Of a DNA stretch of 29,221 bases, positions 15,116-22,977 are shown in pieces. Under the pieces are notes generated by a model. It was not told where the DNA came from. It saw nothing but the letters and a program-made list of their open reading frames with translations, and searched no databases. Position numbers and translations under genes: made by a program. Every line of letters starts with the position of its first letter. Positions within the stretch are counted from its first letter, which is position 1. The DNA is from a virus, in IMG/VR virus record IMGVR_UViG_3300008266_000335, positions 1 through 29,221 of that record; one strand, given 5' to 3'.

Positions 15116-16464
15116 TAGAGGGCGTTGAACCCTTTGACTGCTCTGGGTTTGAACTCTGACTTGGAGGTGTTGACCACAGTGGCACTGCCCATGGCACCGG
15201 TGATCCTTGACCCCATCACAATGCACCCCAGCAGTGCATCTGCCCTGTCTGGTGACTTCAACCCGTGCATTGCCATCTTCTCTTTTGACTCACACCGGAG
15301 TTTGCCAGTCTCATTCCACTCTGACTTTCTGGTGGTCAACTGCTCAAAGGTCTTGGTGTCCAGTTGACCAAGGTTGATCCTGCCACGCTCAATCTCTCTG
15401 GCACCCACATGCCACACCTGTGCAATGAGGTTGGCATACTCATCCTTTTCTGTGCTGGTCTGACCACCATGGAACCTGTTGATGTGCCACCCCATCTCTG
15501 CGAATTGGTCAACAAACCCTGTGCCAAGACCATCAGCATCTCCCCAGATCTGACCGGCAGACAACTTCTCATCTTGGAAGATCTGCACAAATTCTCTTGC
15601 TGCTTGAACGGTGTCTTTCTCCACCCATGCTTTGACAATTCTGGCAGTGTTGCCTCTGCGGATTGCCAGCACATTCTCATCTCTGCCAGCAGCAAAGTCA
15701 CAGAATGCAATGACCTCACCGGCATGGTTCTCCACCGGCTGAGTGTCCAGTGCAGACCTCAGTGCCGGTGCTGACAACACCAACCTGTCAAGATCCTCAG
15801 TGAACTCTGCCAGATGCTTTGACCTGTAGAGTGGGTGACCCTCACCATACTTGATCAGATCCAGTTCTCTTTTCTCTGCACTGATGTGGGGGCATTCTGT
15901 GCTTGGCACCTTTCTGGTCCAGTATTGTGCTGCATTCTTGTGGAAAGAATCATAGAACTGACCTCTGGGTGATCCGGTGGATGACACCCACAACTCAAAG
16001 CGTCTGGTGCATCGATCAAATGCTTCAAAGATGGCATCTGGCACAGTCTTTGCCTCATCGATGATGAGAAAGACAGGATCCACTTCACCACTGATCTTTG
16101 GATGATGCCCTTCTGCCCTGCCAGCATGGTCTGTGGAAAAACCAAAAGCCACACCCCCCTCTGGTGTGCGGATCTCAGTTGCCATGAACTCCCACTTGGG
16201 GAACTTGGACCGGAAAACCTTGATTGCTGGCATCAACTGCTTTTCAATCTGCATCCAACTGCCAGAGGTGAACACACACTGACCTTGGGGGAACTCATGC
16301 AAAAACCACAGGATGAGTGGTGCCACCAGTCGTGCAGTCTTTCCAGATCCGTTTGCTGCCACCACGCTGGTGGGTTGCTCCATGGCAACTGACTCCATGC
16401 TCTCACACTGCCAGAAGTAGGGAACAACCTCCAGCACCTTGACACAAAACTCTGTGGGGGACAT
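15115..16464 (-). CDS. terL: Terminase large subunit
   Basis: The product is 449 aa from the ATG at 16464; a TTG two codons upstream is an alternative. The ATPase domain carries a Walker A-like AANGSGKT (about 36-43) and Walker B FLIIDEA (about 132-138), followed by the coupling motif VSSTGSPRG. The nuclease domain starts with VIAFCDFAAGRDENVLAIRR, whose Asp is the first metal ligand, then IWGDADGLGTG with the second Asp, and near the end SPDRADALL with the last Asp. The enzyme pumps and cuts phage DNA at the portal. It follows the small terminase after two bases and precedes the portal. Confidence 0.93.
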   Translation of the reverse strand: MSPTEFCVKVLEVVPYFWQCESMESVAMEQPTSVVAANGSGKTARLVAPLILWFLHEFPQGQCVFTSGSWMQIEKQLMPAIKVFRSKFPKWEFMATEIRTPEGGVAFGFSTDHAGRAEGHHPKISGEVDPVFLIIDEAKTVPDAIFEAFDRCTRRFELWVSSTGSPRGQFYDSFHKNAAQYWTRKVPSTECPHISAEKRELDLIKYGEGHPLYRSKHLAEFTEDLDRLVLSAPALRSALDTQPVENHAGEVIAFCDFAAGRDENVLAIRRGNTARIVKAWVEKDTVQAAREFVQIFQDEKLSAGQIWGDADGLGTGFVDQFAEMGWHINRFHGGQTSTEKDEYANLIAQVWHVGAREIERGRINLGQLDTKTFEQLTTRKSEWNETGKLRCESKEKMAMHGLKSPDRADALLGCIVMGSRITGAMGSATVVNTSKSEFKPRAVKGFNAL

Positions 16465-16466
16465 CC

Positions 16467-17033
16467 TCAAACGTCAATGGGGTCATGTTGTTTTTTGGCA
16501 GATGCCCTTGCCATCTCCACCAGTTGTGCAAGTTGCTCCTCCTGCTGCTTGCCAAGGTTGACACTACCGGCAGCAGCAGTGTTGTTGTTGTTCACAATGA
16601 TCTCTGGTTTGTCACCATAGCGTTTTGGGTCCCACTTTGCCAGCAGTTTGAGTCTTGTTTCCACTCTGAGTTTTGCCCTCAGGATCCACTCCTTGTTGCA
16701 TGACTCATTGCCGTTTTTGTCAGTCAGTGTGTCGTTTTCTCTGTCATCTGCAATTGCCAATGCCTCTGCTGCAATGGCATCAAAACCCAACCTTCTTGCC
16801 GATGCGATGGCAAAAGAAAGTGCAGCATCTGTCTCTGCCCAGTTCCTCACAATGACATCAGTGATGCCCTGCTCACGGCAGATGACAGTGAGTGGTGTGC
16901 CAATGCTCAGACCACCAAGGATTGCTGTGACAACTTTGTCATTGCGCTTGGTGGGTCTGCCCATTTTCGCCGGTGTCTTTTTGACCGGTGCTTTTTTCTT
17001 GGCAGATTTTCTTGCTGTTTTCTTTGCTGGCAT
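16467..17033 (-). CDS. terS: Terminase small subunit
   Basis: The product is 188 aa from the ATG at 17033 (MPAKKTARKS). A longer frame upstream overlaps the previous gene and looks non-coding. The first 30 residues are very rich in Lys and Ala (KKTARKSAKKKAPVKK) and end in GRPTKR, an AT-hook-like DNA-binding tail. A helix-turn-helix region follows (ILGGLSIGTPLTVICREQGI, then TDVIVRNWA). The end has WILRAKLRVETRLKLLAKWDPKRYG, a phrase that is standard in small terminases, and a Gln/Glu-rich C-terminus for oligomerisation or large-subunit contact. It recognises the packaging site. Confidence 0.85.
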   Translation of the reverse strand: MPAKKTARKSAKKKAPVKKTPAKMGRPTKRNDKVVTAILGGLSIGTPLTVICREQGITDVIVRNWAETDAALSFAIASARRLGFDAIAAEALAIADDRENDTLTDKNGNESCNKEWILRAKLRVETRLKLLAKWDPKRYGDKPEIIVNNNNTAAAGSVNLGKQQEEQLAQLVEMARASAKKQHDPIDV

Positions 17034-17040
17034 GATTGGT

Positions 17041-17331
17041 CTATGAGATTGCCCCCTCTGGGAGTGTGTCCTGTGGTTGGTGGTCTGTGTAGGTGATGAC
17101 CGGCATGGCATCTTCTGGGACACCAATGCTTGCCAGTGCCTCAAGGATCTGGTCACTTGCTGGCACATGTTGTGTGATTGCACCCTTCAGTGCCTCCTCA
17201 AGATCTGCCTTGATGGGCAGCACCTCCTTGCCAAAAACAATCTGCACCTTGCCACTGGACCCACTGAATAGGTATGTGACACCAAGCAAGGTGAACTTGA
17301 CAATGGAAAAATCTGGGGATGTGTTGCTCAT
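17041..17331 (-). CDS. Unknown 96-aa protein between minor head and terminase genes
   Basis: I do not recognise this protein. It begins with strands (FTLLGVTYLFSG, then VQIVFGKE), has a helix (DLEEALKGAI) and a second helix near the middle (SDQILEALASIG). The tail is acidic. It could be a small head-assembly factor. The ATG overlaps the stop of the MuF-like gene (ATGA at 17328-17331) and the stop lies seven bases before the small terminase start, so all are co-translated in one operon. Confidence 0.6.
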   Translation of the reverse strand: MSNTSPDFSIVKFTLLGVTYLFSGSSGKVQIVFGKEVLPIKADLEEALKGAITQHVPASDQILEALASIGVPEDAMPVITYTDHQPQDTLPEGAIS

Positions 17332-19103
17332 AGTTGTTGGAGTGTTCTGACCACAAATTCAAAATACTGCGGATCTGTTTTGTAGAATTGGGCAGGGTTC
17401 CTGTGCAACCTTTCAATGCCCATGGTGAGGATCTCAGTTGCGTCTGGATAAACCTTGCCACTATAAACCCTGCCCCCAAGTTCTTCCCATTTGTCCTTGT
17501 AGGCAACCTCCCATTTTTTGTATTGACTCACACCTGTGAGTCTTTTGAGTGAAATGGGTTTTTCCCCTTTGGACCTAAGTTGCAAAAAATCAAATGCCTG
17601 TTGCAAAACACCCCCTTTCACCTCAGTCACATGGGTGATCTCATGCGCCACAACTGAGGCATCAGTGATGTTGGGGTTGATTCTGATTCTGAACAACTCA
17701 GGGTCTGCGTATGCCCGTGACTCTTTTGTTGTTCCAACCACAATGTCCCTCAACAGACTTTTTGCTGTGTATCTTTCAGCAATCAAAACCCCATCACTGA
17801 CTCTGGTGGATCCTCTGAGCAATTCTTCTGCTTTCTGTGTTTCATAACTGATTGAAATTTTGCCACGCTCAGACACTGGGACACTCACCAATTCTCTGAA
17901 CCTCTCAATTGTCCCCATGTATTGGTCAAGAACTTGTCTTTTTCTGGTTGTTGCAGCATTTTTTTTGTCCTTCAAAGCATTTGCCAGTGGGTCATTATAG
18001 TTTGAATAGGCAACCAACCATTCTCTGTGCAACCTTTCACGCTCTGCTTCTGCTGCTTCATACTCATCCACCACTGCTTTTGATTTTTCAATCTCATCCT
18101 CAAGATTCTTTTTGATACTGTCAAAAGTTCTGACCGGCACCACTGGATCCGGCACCACAGGTGGTTTGACTTTTGCCACTCTGGGTTTGCGGGTCTTGAC
18201 CACCGGCACCGGTGTTGGTGGCACAGGTCTGCCAATTGCTGCCCTTGCTTGTCTGAGTGCGTCCAGTGTGGGTTTTCCATCCGGTCCTATGGCACCGGCA
18301 CCTAAACGTGCCACAATTGCCTTCTGTGCCTTTGCACGGATCTCTGGGGTGACATCATCCAGTGTGGCATCCACCCCATGGTTGAACTGTGACCCAAGAC
18401 TGACCCCAAACTGGGTGAGATCCGGCACAGGGACCACTTCACCCTTCTGCACCAACCCCAACCTCTCTGCCTCTGCCCTGCCCACTGGTTCCTGCACCAT
18501 GTAGGAGTTGAACCCAAAGGGTCCCCAAGGCACACCAAACCCCCCAATGTCAGCAGCATTCTGAAACATCCAAAAGGCAAAATCATCCCACCTTCTGACC
18601 ACACCTTCTGCCTCCACATGCCGTGGTCTTTTGGTGACTGCACCAGACCTGCGGAAAAATCTTGCTGCCGGTCTGCGGTTCAACTCATAGGGATCACGCA
18701 TCTGCACCTGCCATGCTGCAAAGGTTGCTGCCTGTTCCAAGTTGGTGTTGTAAATCAATTGCAGTCTTGCATTGCTGACCACATTCTGGATCCGCTGGTC
18801 AGCATAGTCATCCTCTGTTGCCAGTCCTTCTTGGATCATAAACTCAGCCGCAGTCTCTCTGAACTTTGCCAGTCCTGTCTCCTTGTAGGCAACACCACCG
18901 GCAGTGTCCTCCACTGCTCCTGCTTGCCAATCCAGCAGCATGTTCCTCATCTTGGTCAAGACCTTGGCACTGCTGATGGTGGCAGAGAAGAATGACCGGT
19001 TCCTCAGTGCCGGTGCCACAGATGCCCAATCACGGGTGTTGAACCATGAAGGGGTGACCTTCTTGTTGGCAAGGTTGTTGATGATGTCATTTAGATCAAG
19101 CAT
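17328..19103 (-). CDS. MuF-like minor head protein with a C-terminal metallopeptidase domain
   Basis: The product has 591 aa. Residues 1-225 match MuF head morphogenesis proteins: RLQLIYNTNLEQAATFAAWQ at 113-132, then RPAARFFRRSGAVTKRPRH, and WGPFGFNSYM at 193-202, the usual Cys-Arg-Cys position without cysteines. A Pro/Lys-rich linker (about 290-325) and a coiled coil (about 328-365) follow. The C-terminus (about 465-591) holds VVAHEITHV with the zinc motif H487-E-x-x-H491 and a later E557 in ATEILTMG, a likely third ligand. The end resembles domains attached to many phage head proteins. Such domains may be injected with DNA as effectors or act in maturation; which applies here is unknown. 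In Mu the F gene lies after the portal; here it leads the operon. Confidence 0.8.
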   Translation of the reverse strand: MLDLNDIINNLANKKVTPSWFNTRDWASVAPALRNRSFFSATISSAKVLTKMRNMLLDWQAGAVEDTAGGVAYKETGLAKFRETAAEFMIQEGLATEDDYADQRIQNVVSNARLQLIYNTNLEQAATFAAWQVQMRDPYELNRRPAARFFRRSGAVTKRPRHVEAEGVVRRWDDFAFWMFQNAADIGGFGVPWGPFGFNSYMVQEPVGRAEAERLGLVQKGEVVPVPDLTQFGVSLGSQFNHGVDATLDDVTPEIRAKAQKAIVARLGAGAIGPDGKPTLDALRQARAAIGRPVPPTPVPVVKTRKPRVAKVKPPVVPDPVVPVRTFDSIKKNLEDEIEKSKAVVDEYEAAEAERERLHREWLVAYSNYNDPLANALKDKKNAATTRKRQVLDQYMGTIERFRELVSVPVSERGKISISYETQKAEELLRGSTRVSDGVLIAERYTAKSLLRDIVVGTTKESRAYADPELFRIRINPNITDASVVAHEITHVTEVKGGVLQQAFDFLQLRSKGEKPISLKRLTGVSQYKKWEVAYKDKWEELGGRVYSGKVYPDATEILTMGIERLHRNPAQFYKTDPQYFEFVVRTLQQL

Positions 19104-19336
19104 TTTTGTGCTACCTCCCCCTGTGGTGTCAAAATGTATCGTGCAGGGTTGGTGGACCGGTCTGCCACCACAAACCCTTTGACGGTGAGAACATACAGCA
19201 TGTTGGTGATGTTGACCCTTGTGTCCTTCATATCGGCAGCAATGACCCTTGCAGGGATGCCACTGACTCTTGCCAAGACCCTTGCTTCTCTCATGCCAAT
19301 GCCCAACTTGGCAATCTGGTCAATTGGTTTTTCCAT
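19091..19336 (-). CDS. Small winged-helix DNA-binding protein, first gene of the late operon
   Basis: The product is 81 aa from the ATG at 19336. TTG at 19426 would add 30 less convincing residues. The core REARVLARVSG, VIAADMKDTRVNITNMLYVL then GFVVADRS and ARYILTPQGE reads as helix, turn, recognition helix and a beta wing, like MarR or phage replication/late regulators. It is the gene nearest the divergent control region on the minus strand and overlaps the MuF-like gene by 13 bases. A role in switching on the late operon or repressing the early side is plausible but inferred. No Shine-Dalgarno precedes the ATG. Confidence 0.6.
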   Translation of the reverse strand: MEKPIDQIAKLGIGMREARVLARVSGIPARVIAADMKDTRVNITNMLYVLTVKGFVVADRSTNPARYILTPQGEVAQKCLI

Positions 19337-19499
19337 GCCGGTGAGAGTGTCTTGTTTTTCCCTCACTGTCAACAGGAAATTTTGCACCCACTGCAAAGTT
19401 CTTTTTGCTCTCAACCCAGCACCCAATCATTTGCCAGAAGCACACTTTGCAGTGGGTTATGGAGATGGTGGGGGTGTGTGGTAAATTTGGCAACCATTT

Positions 19500-19525
19500 T
19501 TTCATGTTGTTTTTTGCACATGAAA
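19500..19525. repeat. Inverted repeat TTTCATGT / ACATGAAA
   Basis: A perfect 8-bp inverted repeat with a ten-base T-rich loop lies about 165 bases upstream of the winged-helix start. The spacing of the arms suits a dimeric repressor operator or a small hairpin. Confidence 0.5.
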
Positions 19526-19541
19526 TTAGTTAAGTTTTGTT

Positions 19542-19567
19542 AAGGGCAGTGAAATTTCACTGCCCTT
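19542..19567. repeat. Perfect 26-bp palindrome containing GGGCAGTG
   Basis: The arms AAGGGCAGTGAAA and its exact reverse complement meet without a spacer, giving a 26-bp perfect dyad. Another CACTGCCC half site lies four bases further on (19570-19577). The size and symmetry suit binding of a dimeric or tetrameric protein such as the phage's own winged-helix protein or an initiator. Confidence 0.85.
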
Positions 19568-19626
19568 GCCACTGCCCTCAAAAAATCCATTGGCACATAT
19601 GGGGAATCCGTGATTTCTAACGAAAA

Positions 19627-19752
19627 AGGGCAGAGGGCAGTGATTCTGTACTCTTATATAAAGAGACATCATGAAGAACACATGAAAAAACCCAATATAT
19701 ACTATATTTCACCTGTCCACTAATAAGGGTTAAAATCACTGCCCTCTGCCCT
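19627..19752. repeat. 19-bp inverted repeats flanking an 88-bp A/T-rich spacer
   Basis: The left arm 19627-19645 contains GGGCAGAGGGCAGTG and the right arm 19734-19752 is its exact reverse complement over 19 bases. Each arm has two GGGCAG units. The spacer holds CTCTTATATAAAGAG (19651-19665), itself a hairpin, and TATA-rich sequence near 19695-19708. The arrangement allows DNA looping between arms or a cruciform. A tiny inverted-repeat element of about 126 bp is an alternative reading. Confidence 0.8.
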
Positions 19753-19791
19753 AAAAACTGGCAATTCATTGTGTACCAATGGAAATTTGGG

Positions 19792-19826
19792 GGGCAGTGG
19801 CAAGGGCAGCAAAATTTCACTGCCCT
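19792..19826. repeat. Further GGGCAG sites with an imperfect copy of the 26-bp palindrome
   Basis: GGGCAGTG at 19792-19799 is followed by a 24-bp near-palindrome at 19803-19826 that differs from the perfect palindrome at 19542 in the left arm (GGGCAGCAAAA instead of GGGCAGTGAAA). Its right arm TTTCACTGCCCT is unchanged. Divergence in only one arm suggests the same protein binds with reduced symmetry. Confidence 0.75.
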
Positions 19827-19863
19827 CCCAATTTTCCTTGGTTTCATATAGGATTTTTCCTCA

Positions 19864-19984
19864 TTTGCACAGATTCTTACAGATATTCCATTTCATGCAT
19901 GATGATCTGTTAGAGTGGCAAAATAACTGCACGATTCTTTGCAAATGAGATTTTCCAACACATCTGCACGATTCTTTGCAGATA
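19864..19984. repeat. Iteron-like direct repeats TGCACGATTCTTTGCA
   Basis: Two exact 17-bp copies of CTGCACGATTCTTTGCA lie at 19927-19943 and 19964-19980, 37 bases apart. A degenerate third copy, TGCACAGATTCTTACAGAT, starts at 19866. Both exact copies are followed by a form of (A/G)AT. Same-direction repeats of this length next to a primase/helicase gene are typical of initiator-binding iterons. Confidence 0.75.
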
Positions 19985-20143
19985 AACACCCCAGAACAAT
20001 CTGACCACTGCCACACAATTTTGTTCCACTGACCCCCAGATGCTGCTATGAATGCCCACCGGTCACCCGCAAAAATCCATGAAAATTGTTTTTGACAGGG
20101 CGAACAAAACAGTTCAACCTCCCCACCTCAACCTCAACCACCT

Positions 20144-22486
20144 ATGACCAAAATACAAAACATCACCTTGCCACCGGCAGGGCAGGGACACAACGCAGGT
20201 CTGCCAGCAGCAGCAAGAAAATGCCAGAATGCCGGTGCCACAAAAGAGGAGGCACTGGAGCATCTCCGGTCCATTTACGACTCCACCAGAGCAGACCACC
20301 TCAGTGCCACACAACGTGCTGTGGACCTTGTCTGGTCAAGTTCTGTGCCAGATGAGGATGACCGGCAGACCTTGCCAGCAGCAGACCAAAACCTCATTGA
20401 CAGACTGCCCCTCACCCCCACTTCTGTCATTGTGGAGGCATCCCCGCACAACCCCAAGATCAAAACCATCAGCATCATCAAAAACCTTTTCCTGCAGGAT
20501 GAGATCATTGGGATCCAAGAGGTCAGCAAACAGAGTGCCACCCTGCTGGTGGTGGAGGACATTGATGCCCTGCACCCACACCCAGCACTTGACCAGTTCA
20601 AATTTCTCAACCCTTCCACATTCAAGTCAATTGAGGGTGCATGGATCCCAGACCAAAAGAATGGTGGGCAAAAACTCAGCACCAGATGCAATGCCAATGT
20701 TGCGAACAGACCTTACATGCTGCTGGAGATGGACAGCAAGGAGGAGAAGGTGGTGCAGCAGTTCTCCACCTTTGCCATGGGTCTGTCCAAGTTCATCCCA
20801 CTGCGGATGGTGGTGGACACCGGTGGCAAGTCTCTGCACTTCTGGTTTGATGCCAGACAAGCAACACCGGCAGAGGTGGATGCCATCTTCACCATTGCCT
20901 GTTTGTATGGAGCAGACAAGCAGATGGCAGTCCGGTCACAGGTGGCAAGGATGCCCAATGTCTCAGCAGCAGCAGATGGAAGATCTGCCCAGCGGGTGAT
21001 CTACTTTGACCCCAAGGGTCAGAACTACCCAACCCACATTGCCAAGGGCAAATGGGATGTGCTGGGGTTTGAGGCATCAATCACCACCTGCAGAGATGTT
21101 CTCTACTACTACCATGGCGGGAAGTATTACACAGAAAGCATCAGTGGCAAGTGGATCTCACTGTCTGGCAGATCCATGGCACGGCAGTTGATTGATGTGG
21201 GCATGAGAGGCACCAAGGTGCAGGGTGAGGGTCAATCTCCAGTTGACACCTTCATTGCTGGTGTGGAGATGCACCACCCCATTGATGCCATCATGCAGGG
21301 TGCCAGTGGACGGTGTGCCGGTGTGCATTCAGAGAATGGGTATGACTTTCTGGTCATGCGCTCCCCCACAGTGATCAAACCCAGAAAGGGTGACTGGGGG
21401 ACAATCAAAAAACTGCTGACCCACATGTTTGACCACACCCCCCACCAGTTGGATGTGTTCTTTGGTTGGTGCAGTGCCAGTGCAAAGGCATTCAGGAATG
21501 ATGGCAAGAGGCAATCAAAGTTTTCCCCCTGTCAGTTTTTGCACATCTTGGGTGAGGTCAACAGTGGCAAGACCTTGCTGCTGGACAACATCCTGCCCCA
21601 CCTTCTGGGTGGACGGTCCACCAATGCAGACAGCATGTTTTCAGAACATGGTGCAGCATTCAACTCTGACCTGTTCCAGTGTGAACTGCTTTTTCTGGAT
21701 GACACCAGTGTGTTGATGCCAGATTTCAAAAGCCGGTCCAAACTGGGTGAACAGATCAAAGCACTCACTGTTGGCACCGGAGGTGACTACCACCAAAAGT
21801 TTGCAGACAAGATCCCTGTCAAACCATGGTGGCGTTTTGTGAGATTGATGAACTTGGAGAACAGCAGCATCAGCACCCTGCCCCAGATGAATGAGGGCAT
21901 CAAGGACAAGATCATCCTGCTCAAAGCACAGAGCATGGTGGGTGGTCTGATTGACAACACCACTGCTGGTTGGTATGAACCAACCCAGCAGAAGATCCTG
22001 AGTGAGTTGCCAGCATTTCTGCACTTCTTGCTGGAGGAGTTTATGATCCCTGCCCACATTGTGGATCCGGCAAAACGGTTCCCCACAGTGTCCTACCACA
22101 ACCCAGCAGTGTTGGACCTGATCAATGAAGGCAGTCCGGAGCATTCACTGATTGAACGCATTGATGGTGCTGCACACGGCAGAATGTTCTGCCCACTGTT
22201 TGAGCAAGAGGATCAACCCCAGCAGTGGACCGGCACAGTGGGGGCATTGTTTGAGATCCTCAGTGATGTTGGCACACGCAACTCACAGGTGCAATTCAGC
22301 CGGTTCTGCCCATCACCCAAGGTGCTGATCAGTCAACTCCAGCACCTGTCCAAGACCCACCCAGAGCGTGTGACCTACTCTGGTGATGAGTCATCACAGA
22401 TCACACCAAAAAAGAAAAATGGTGCATTCTATTGGGTCATTGCACCCAAAAAAGAGGTTGAGGTCACCCCAGAAGATTGTTTGTAA
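20144..22486 (+). CDS. Replicative primase / SF3 helicase
   Basis: The product has 780 aa. A helical N-terminus (AGLPAAARKCQNAGATKEEA) precedes a primase-like part with MLLEMDS (E195, D197) and TGGKSLHFWFD, where S230-L-H232 forms the S-x-H motif of archaeo-eukaryotic-type primases. Walker A GEVNSGKT is at 470-477 and Walker B CELLFLDD ends at D519-D520, as in SF3 helicases. The last 130 residues look like a winged helix (VGALFEILSDVG, then ISQLQHLSKTHPERV). It would start DNA replication at the adjacent repeat region. The end is acidic and closes PEDCL, similar to the nuclease gene further down. The leader before ATG is C/A-rich with no Shine-Dalgarno. It is the first gene of the right arm. 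Confidence 0.85.
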   Translation: MTKIQNITLPPAGQGHNAGLPAAARKCQNAGATKEEALEHLRSIYDSTRADHLSATQRAVDLVWSSSVPDEDDRQTLPAADQNLIDRLPLTPTSVIVEASPHNPKIKTISIIKNLFLQDEIIGIQEVSKQSATLLVVEDIDALHPHPALDQFKFLNPSTFKSIEGAWIPDQKNGGQKLSTRCNANVANRPYMLLEMDSKEEKVVQQFSTFAMGLSKFIPLRMVVDTGGKSLHFWFDARQATPAEVDAIFTIACLYGADKQMAVRSQVARMPNVSAAADGRSAQRVIYFDPKGQNYPTHIAKGKWDVLGFEASITTCRDVLYYYHGGKYYTESISGKWISLSGRSMARQLIDVGMRGTKVQGEGQSPVDTFIAGVEMHHPIDAIMQGASGRCAGVHSENGYDFLVMRSPTVIKPRKGDWGTIKKLLTHMFDHTPHQLDVFFGWCSASAKAFRNDGKRQSKFSPCQFLHILGEVNSGKTLLLDNILPHLLGGRSTNADSMFSEHGAAFNSDLFQCELLFLDDTSVLMPDFKSRSKLGEQIKALTVGTGGDYHQKFADKIPVKPWWRFVRLMNLENSSISTLPQMNEGIKDKIILLKAQSMVGGLIDNTTAGWYEPTQQKILSELPAFLHFLLEEFMIPAHIVDPAKRFPTVSYHNPAVLDLINEGSPEHSLIERIDGAAHGRMFCPLFEQEDQPQQWTGTVGALFEILSDVGTRNSQVQFSRFCPSPKVLISQLQHLSKTHPERVTYSGDESSQITPKKKNGAFYWVIAPKKEVEVTPEDCL

Positions 22487-22540
22487 ATCAAGGGTTGCAG
22501 AACTATTTTTGATTTTTACACAAAAATATGCAAATAATTA

Positions 22541-22569
22541 TCGACAGCATACTGGTTTGTATGCATATT
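22541..22569 (+). promoter_or_regulatory. Candidate sigma70-like promoter of moron unit 1
   Basis: TCGACA and CATATT are separated by 17 bases. The spacer includes a GCATAC/GTATGC inverted repeat (22547-22564), a possible operator. Downstream, a leader with AAGGCACTGAACCAAA leads to the ATG at 22615. The same layout with nearly the same leader occurs at 25789-25863, which strengthens the call. Confidence 0.5.
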
Positions 22570-22614
22570 TCTCCCGCCACAAGGCACTGAACCAAATCAG
22601 AACCACACAGAACC

Positions 22615-22965
22615 ATGAAAGAAATCAAAGTCATAATCAAACAACTCACACCTGCCACCACTGAACAGATTGAGTTTGGCATCATTGACAACAAAGGCAG
22701 ATCAATTGGTCTGCATGTTGCCATCTCAACAGCAGAATTCACAGAAGTGACAGAAGACACAAAGTGCCATGGGTTTTATTACAAAACAGAAGCCCAACTT
22801 GGTGTGTGGTTTAAGGTGTCAATGACCTGCACAAGAGATGGCAATTGGTTTGGTGCAAGTCAATACCCAGACTACTATCGCACAATTGGTGAATTGCAAG
22901 ATGCAATTGACAAGCGCAAAAAATCAACTCTTGCACGTTACAAAAAACAATTTGCCAAAGCATAA
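22615..22965 (+). CDS. Unknown 116-aa protein in moron-like unit 1
   Basis: I do not recognise this protein. It starts with a strand (MKEIKVIIKQL), has a beta-rich middle containing two short charged loops (TEVTEDTKCHGFYYKTEA), an aromatic phrase (NWFGASQYPDYYRTIGEL) and a basic helical C-terminus (KRKKSTLARYKKQFAKA). The gene has its own candidate promoter, a leader and a terminator immediately downstream, and it separates two replication genes. Such autonomous units often encode accessory functions such as host takeover or anti-defence. The function is not readable from the sequence. AACCACACAGAACC before ATG replaces a Shine-Dalgarno. Confidence 0.75.
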   Translation: MKEIKVIIKQLTPATTEQIEFGIIDNKGRSIGLHVAISTAEFTEVTEDTKCHGFYYKTEAQLGVWFKVSMTCTRDGNWFGASQYPDYYRTIGELQDAIDKRKKSTLARYKKQFAKA

Positions 22966-22977
22966 ACCATCAACCCC

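Larger units (their letters stand above)
19337..20143. other. Divergent non-coding control region, candidate replication origin
   Basis: About 800 bases without a credible gene separate the minus-strand virion genes from the plus-strand replication genes. The region is more A/T-rich than its surroundings. It contains at least eight GGGCAG-type half sites in palindromic arrangements, a perfect 26-bp palindrome, a 19-bp inverted repeat pair, a palindrome TCATGCATGA at 19893-19902, and 17-bp direct repeats (iterons). Repeat-rich, A/T-rich sequence next to a primase/helicase gene is typical of origins, and operator arrays also lie between divergent operons. No convincing sigma70 promoter could be assigned. 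The first 90 bases could instead belong to a TTG-started winged-helix gene. Confidence 0.65.

Noticed and set aside
8255-19103. Transposable Mu-like or contractile-tailed phage
   Set aside because: Head genes are Mu-like, but no MuA/MuB transposition genes and no tail sheath are present in the window; replication genes are of a different type.
19344-19372. Minus-strand promoter with TTGACA before the winged-helix gene
   Set aside because: The -10 position reads CACTCT and would leave almost no leader before the ATG.
19617-19847. 76-codon minus-strand open frame in the control region
   Set aside because: It runs through the GGGCAG inverted repeats, has a composition unlike neighbouring proteins and no plausible leader; the repeats explain the sequence better.
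20092-20120. Promoter with TTGACA before the primase/helicase gene
   Set aside because: The -35 box is perfect but the sequence 17 bases later (CAACCT) does not resemble a -10 box; 16 or 18 bases are no better.
22538-22546. DnaA box (TTATCGACA, one mismatch)
   Set aside because: A single site overlapping a candidate promoter is not evidence of an origin; the iterons near 19.9 kb are a better candidate.
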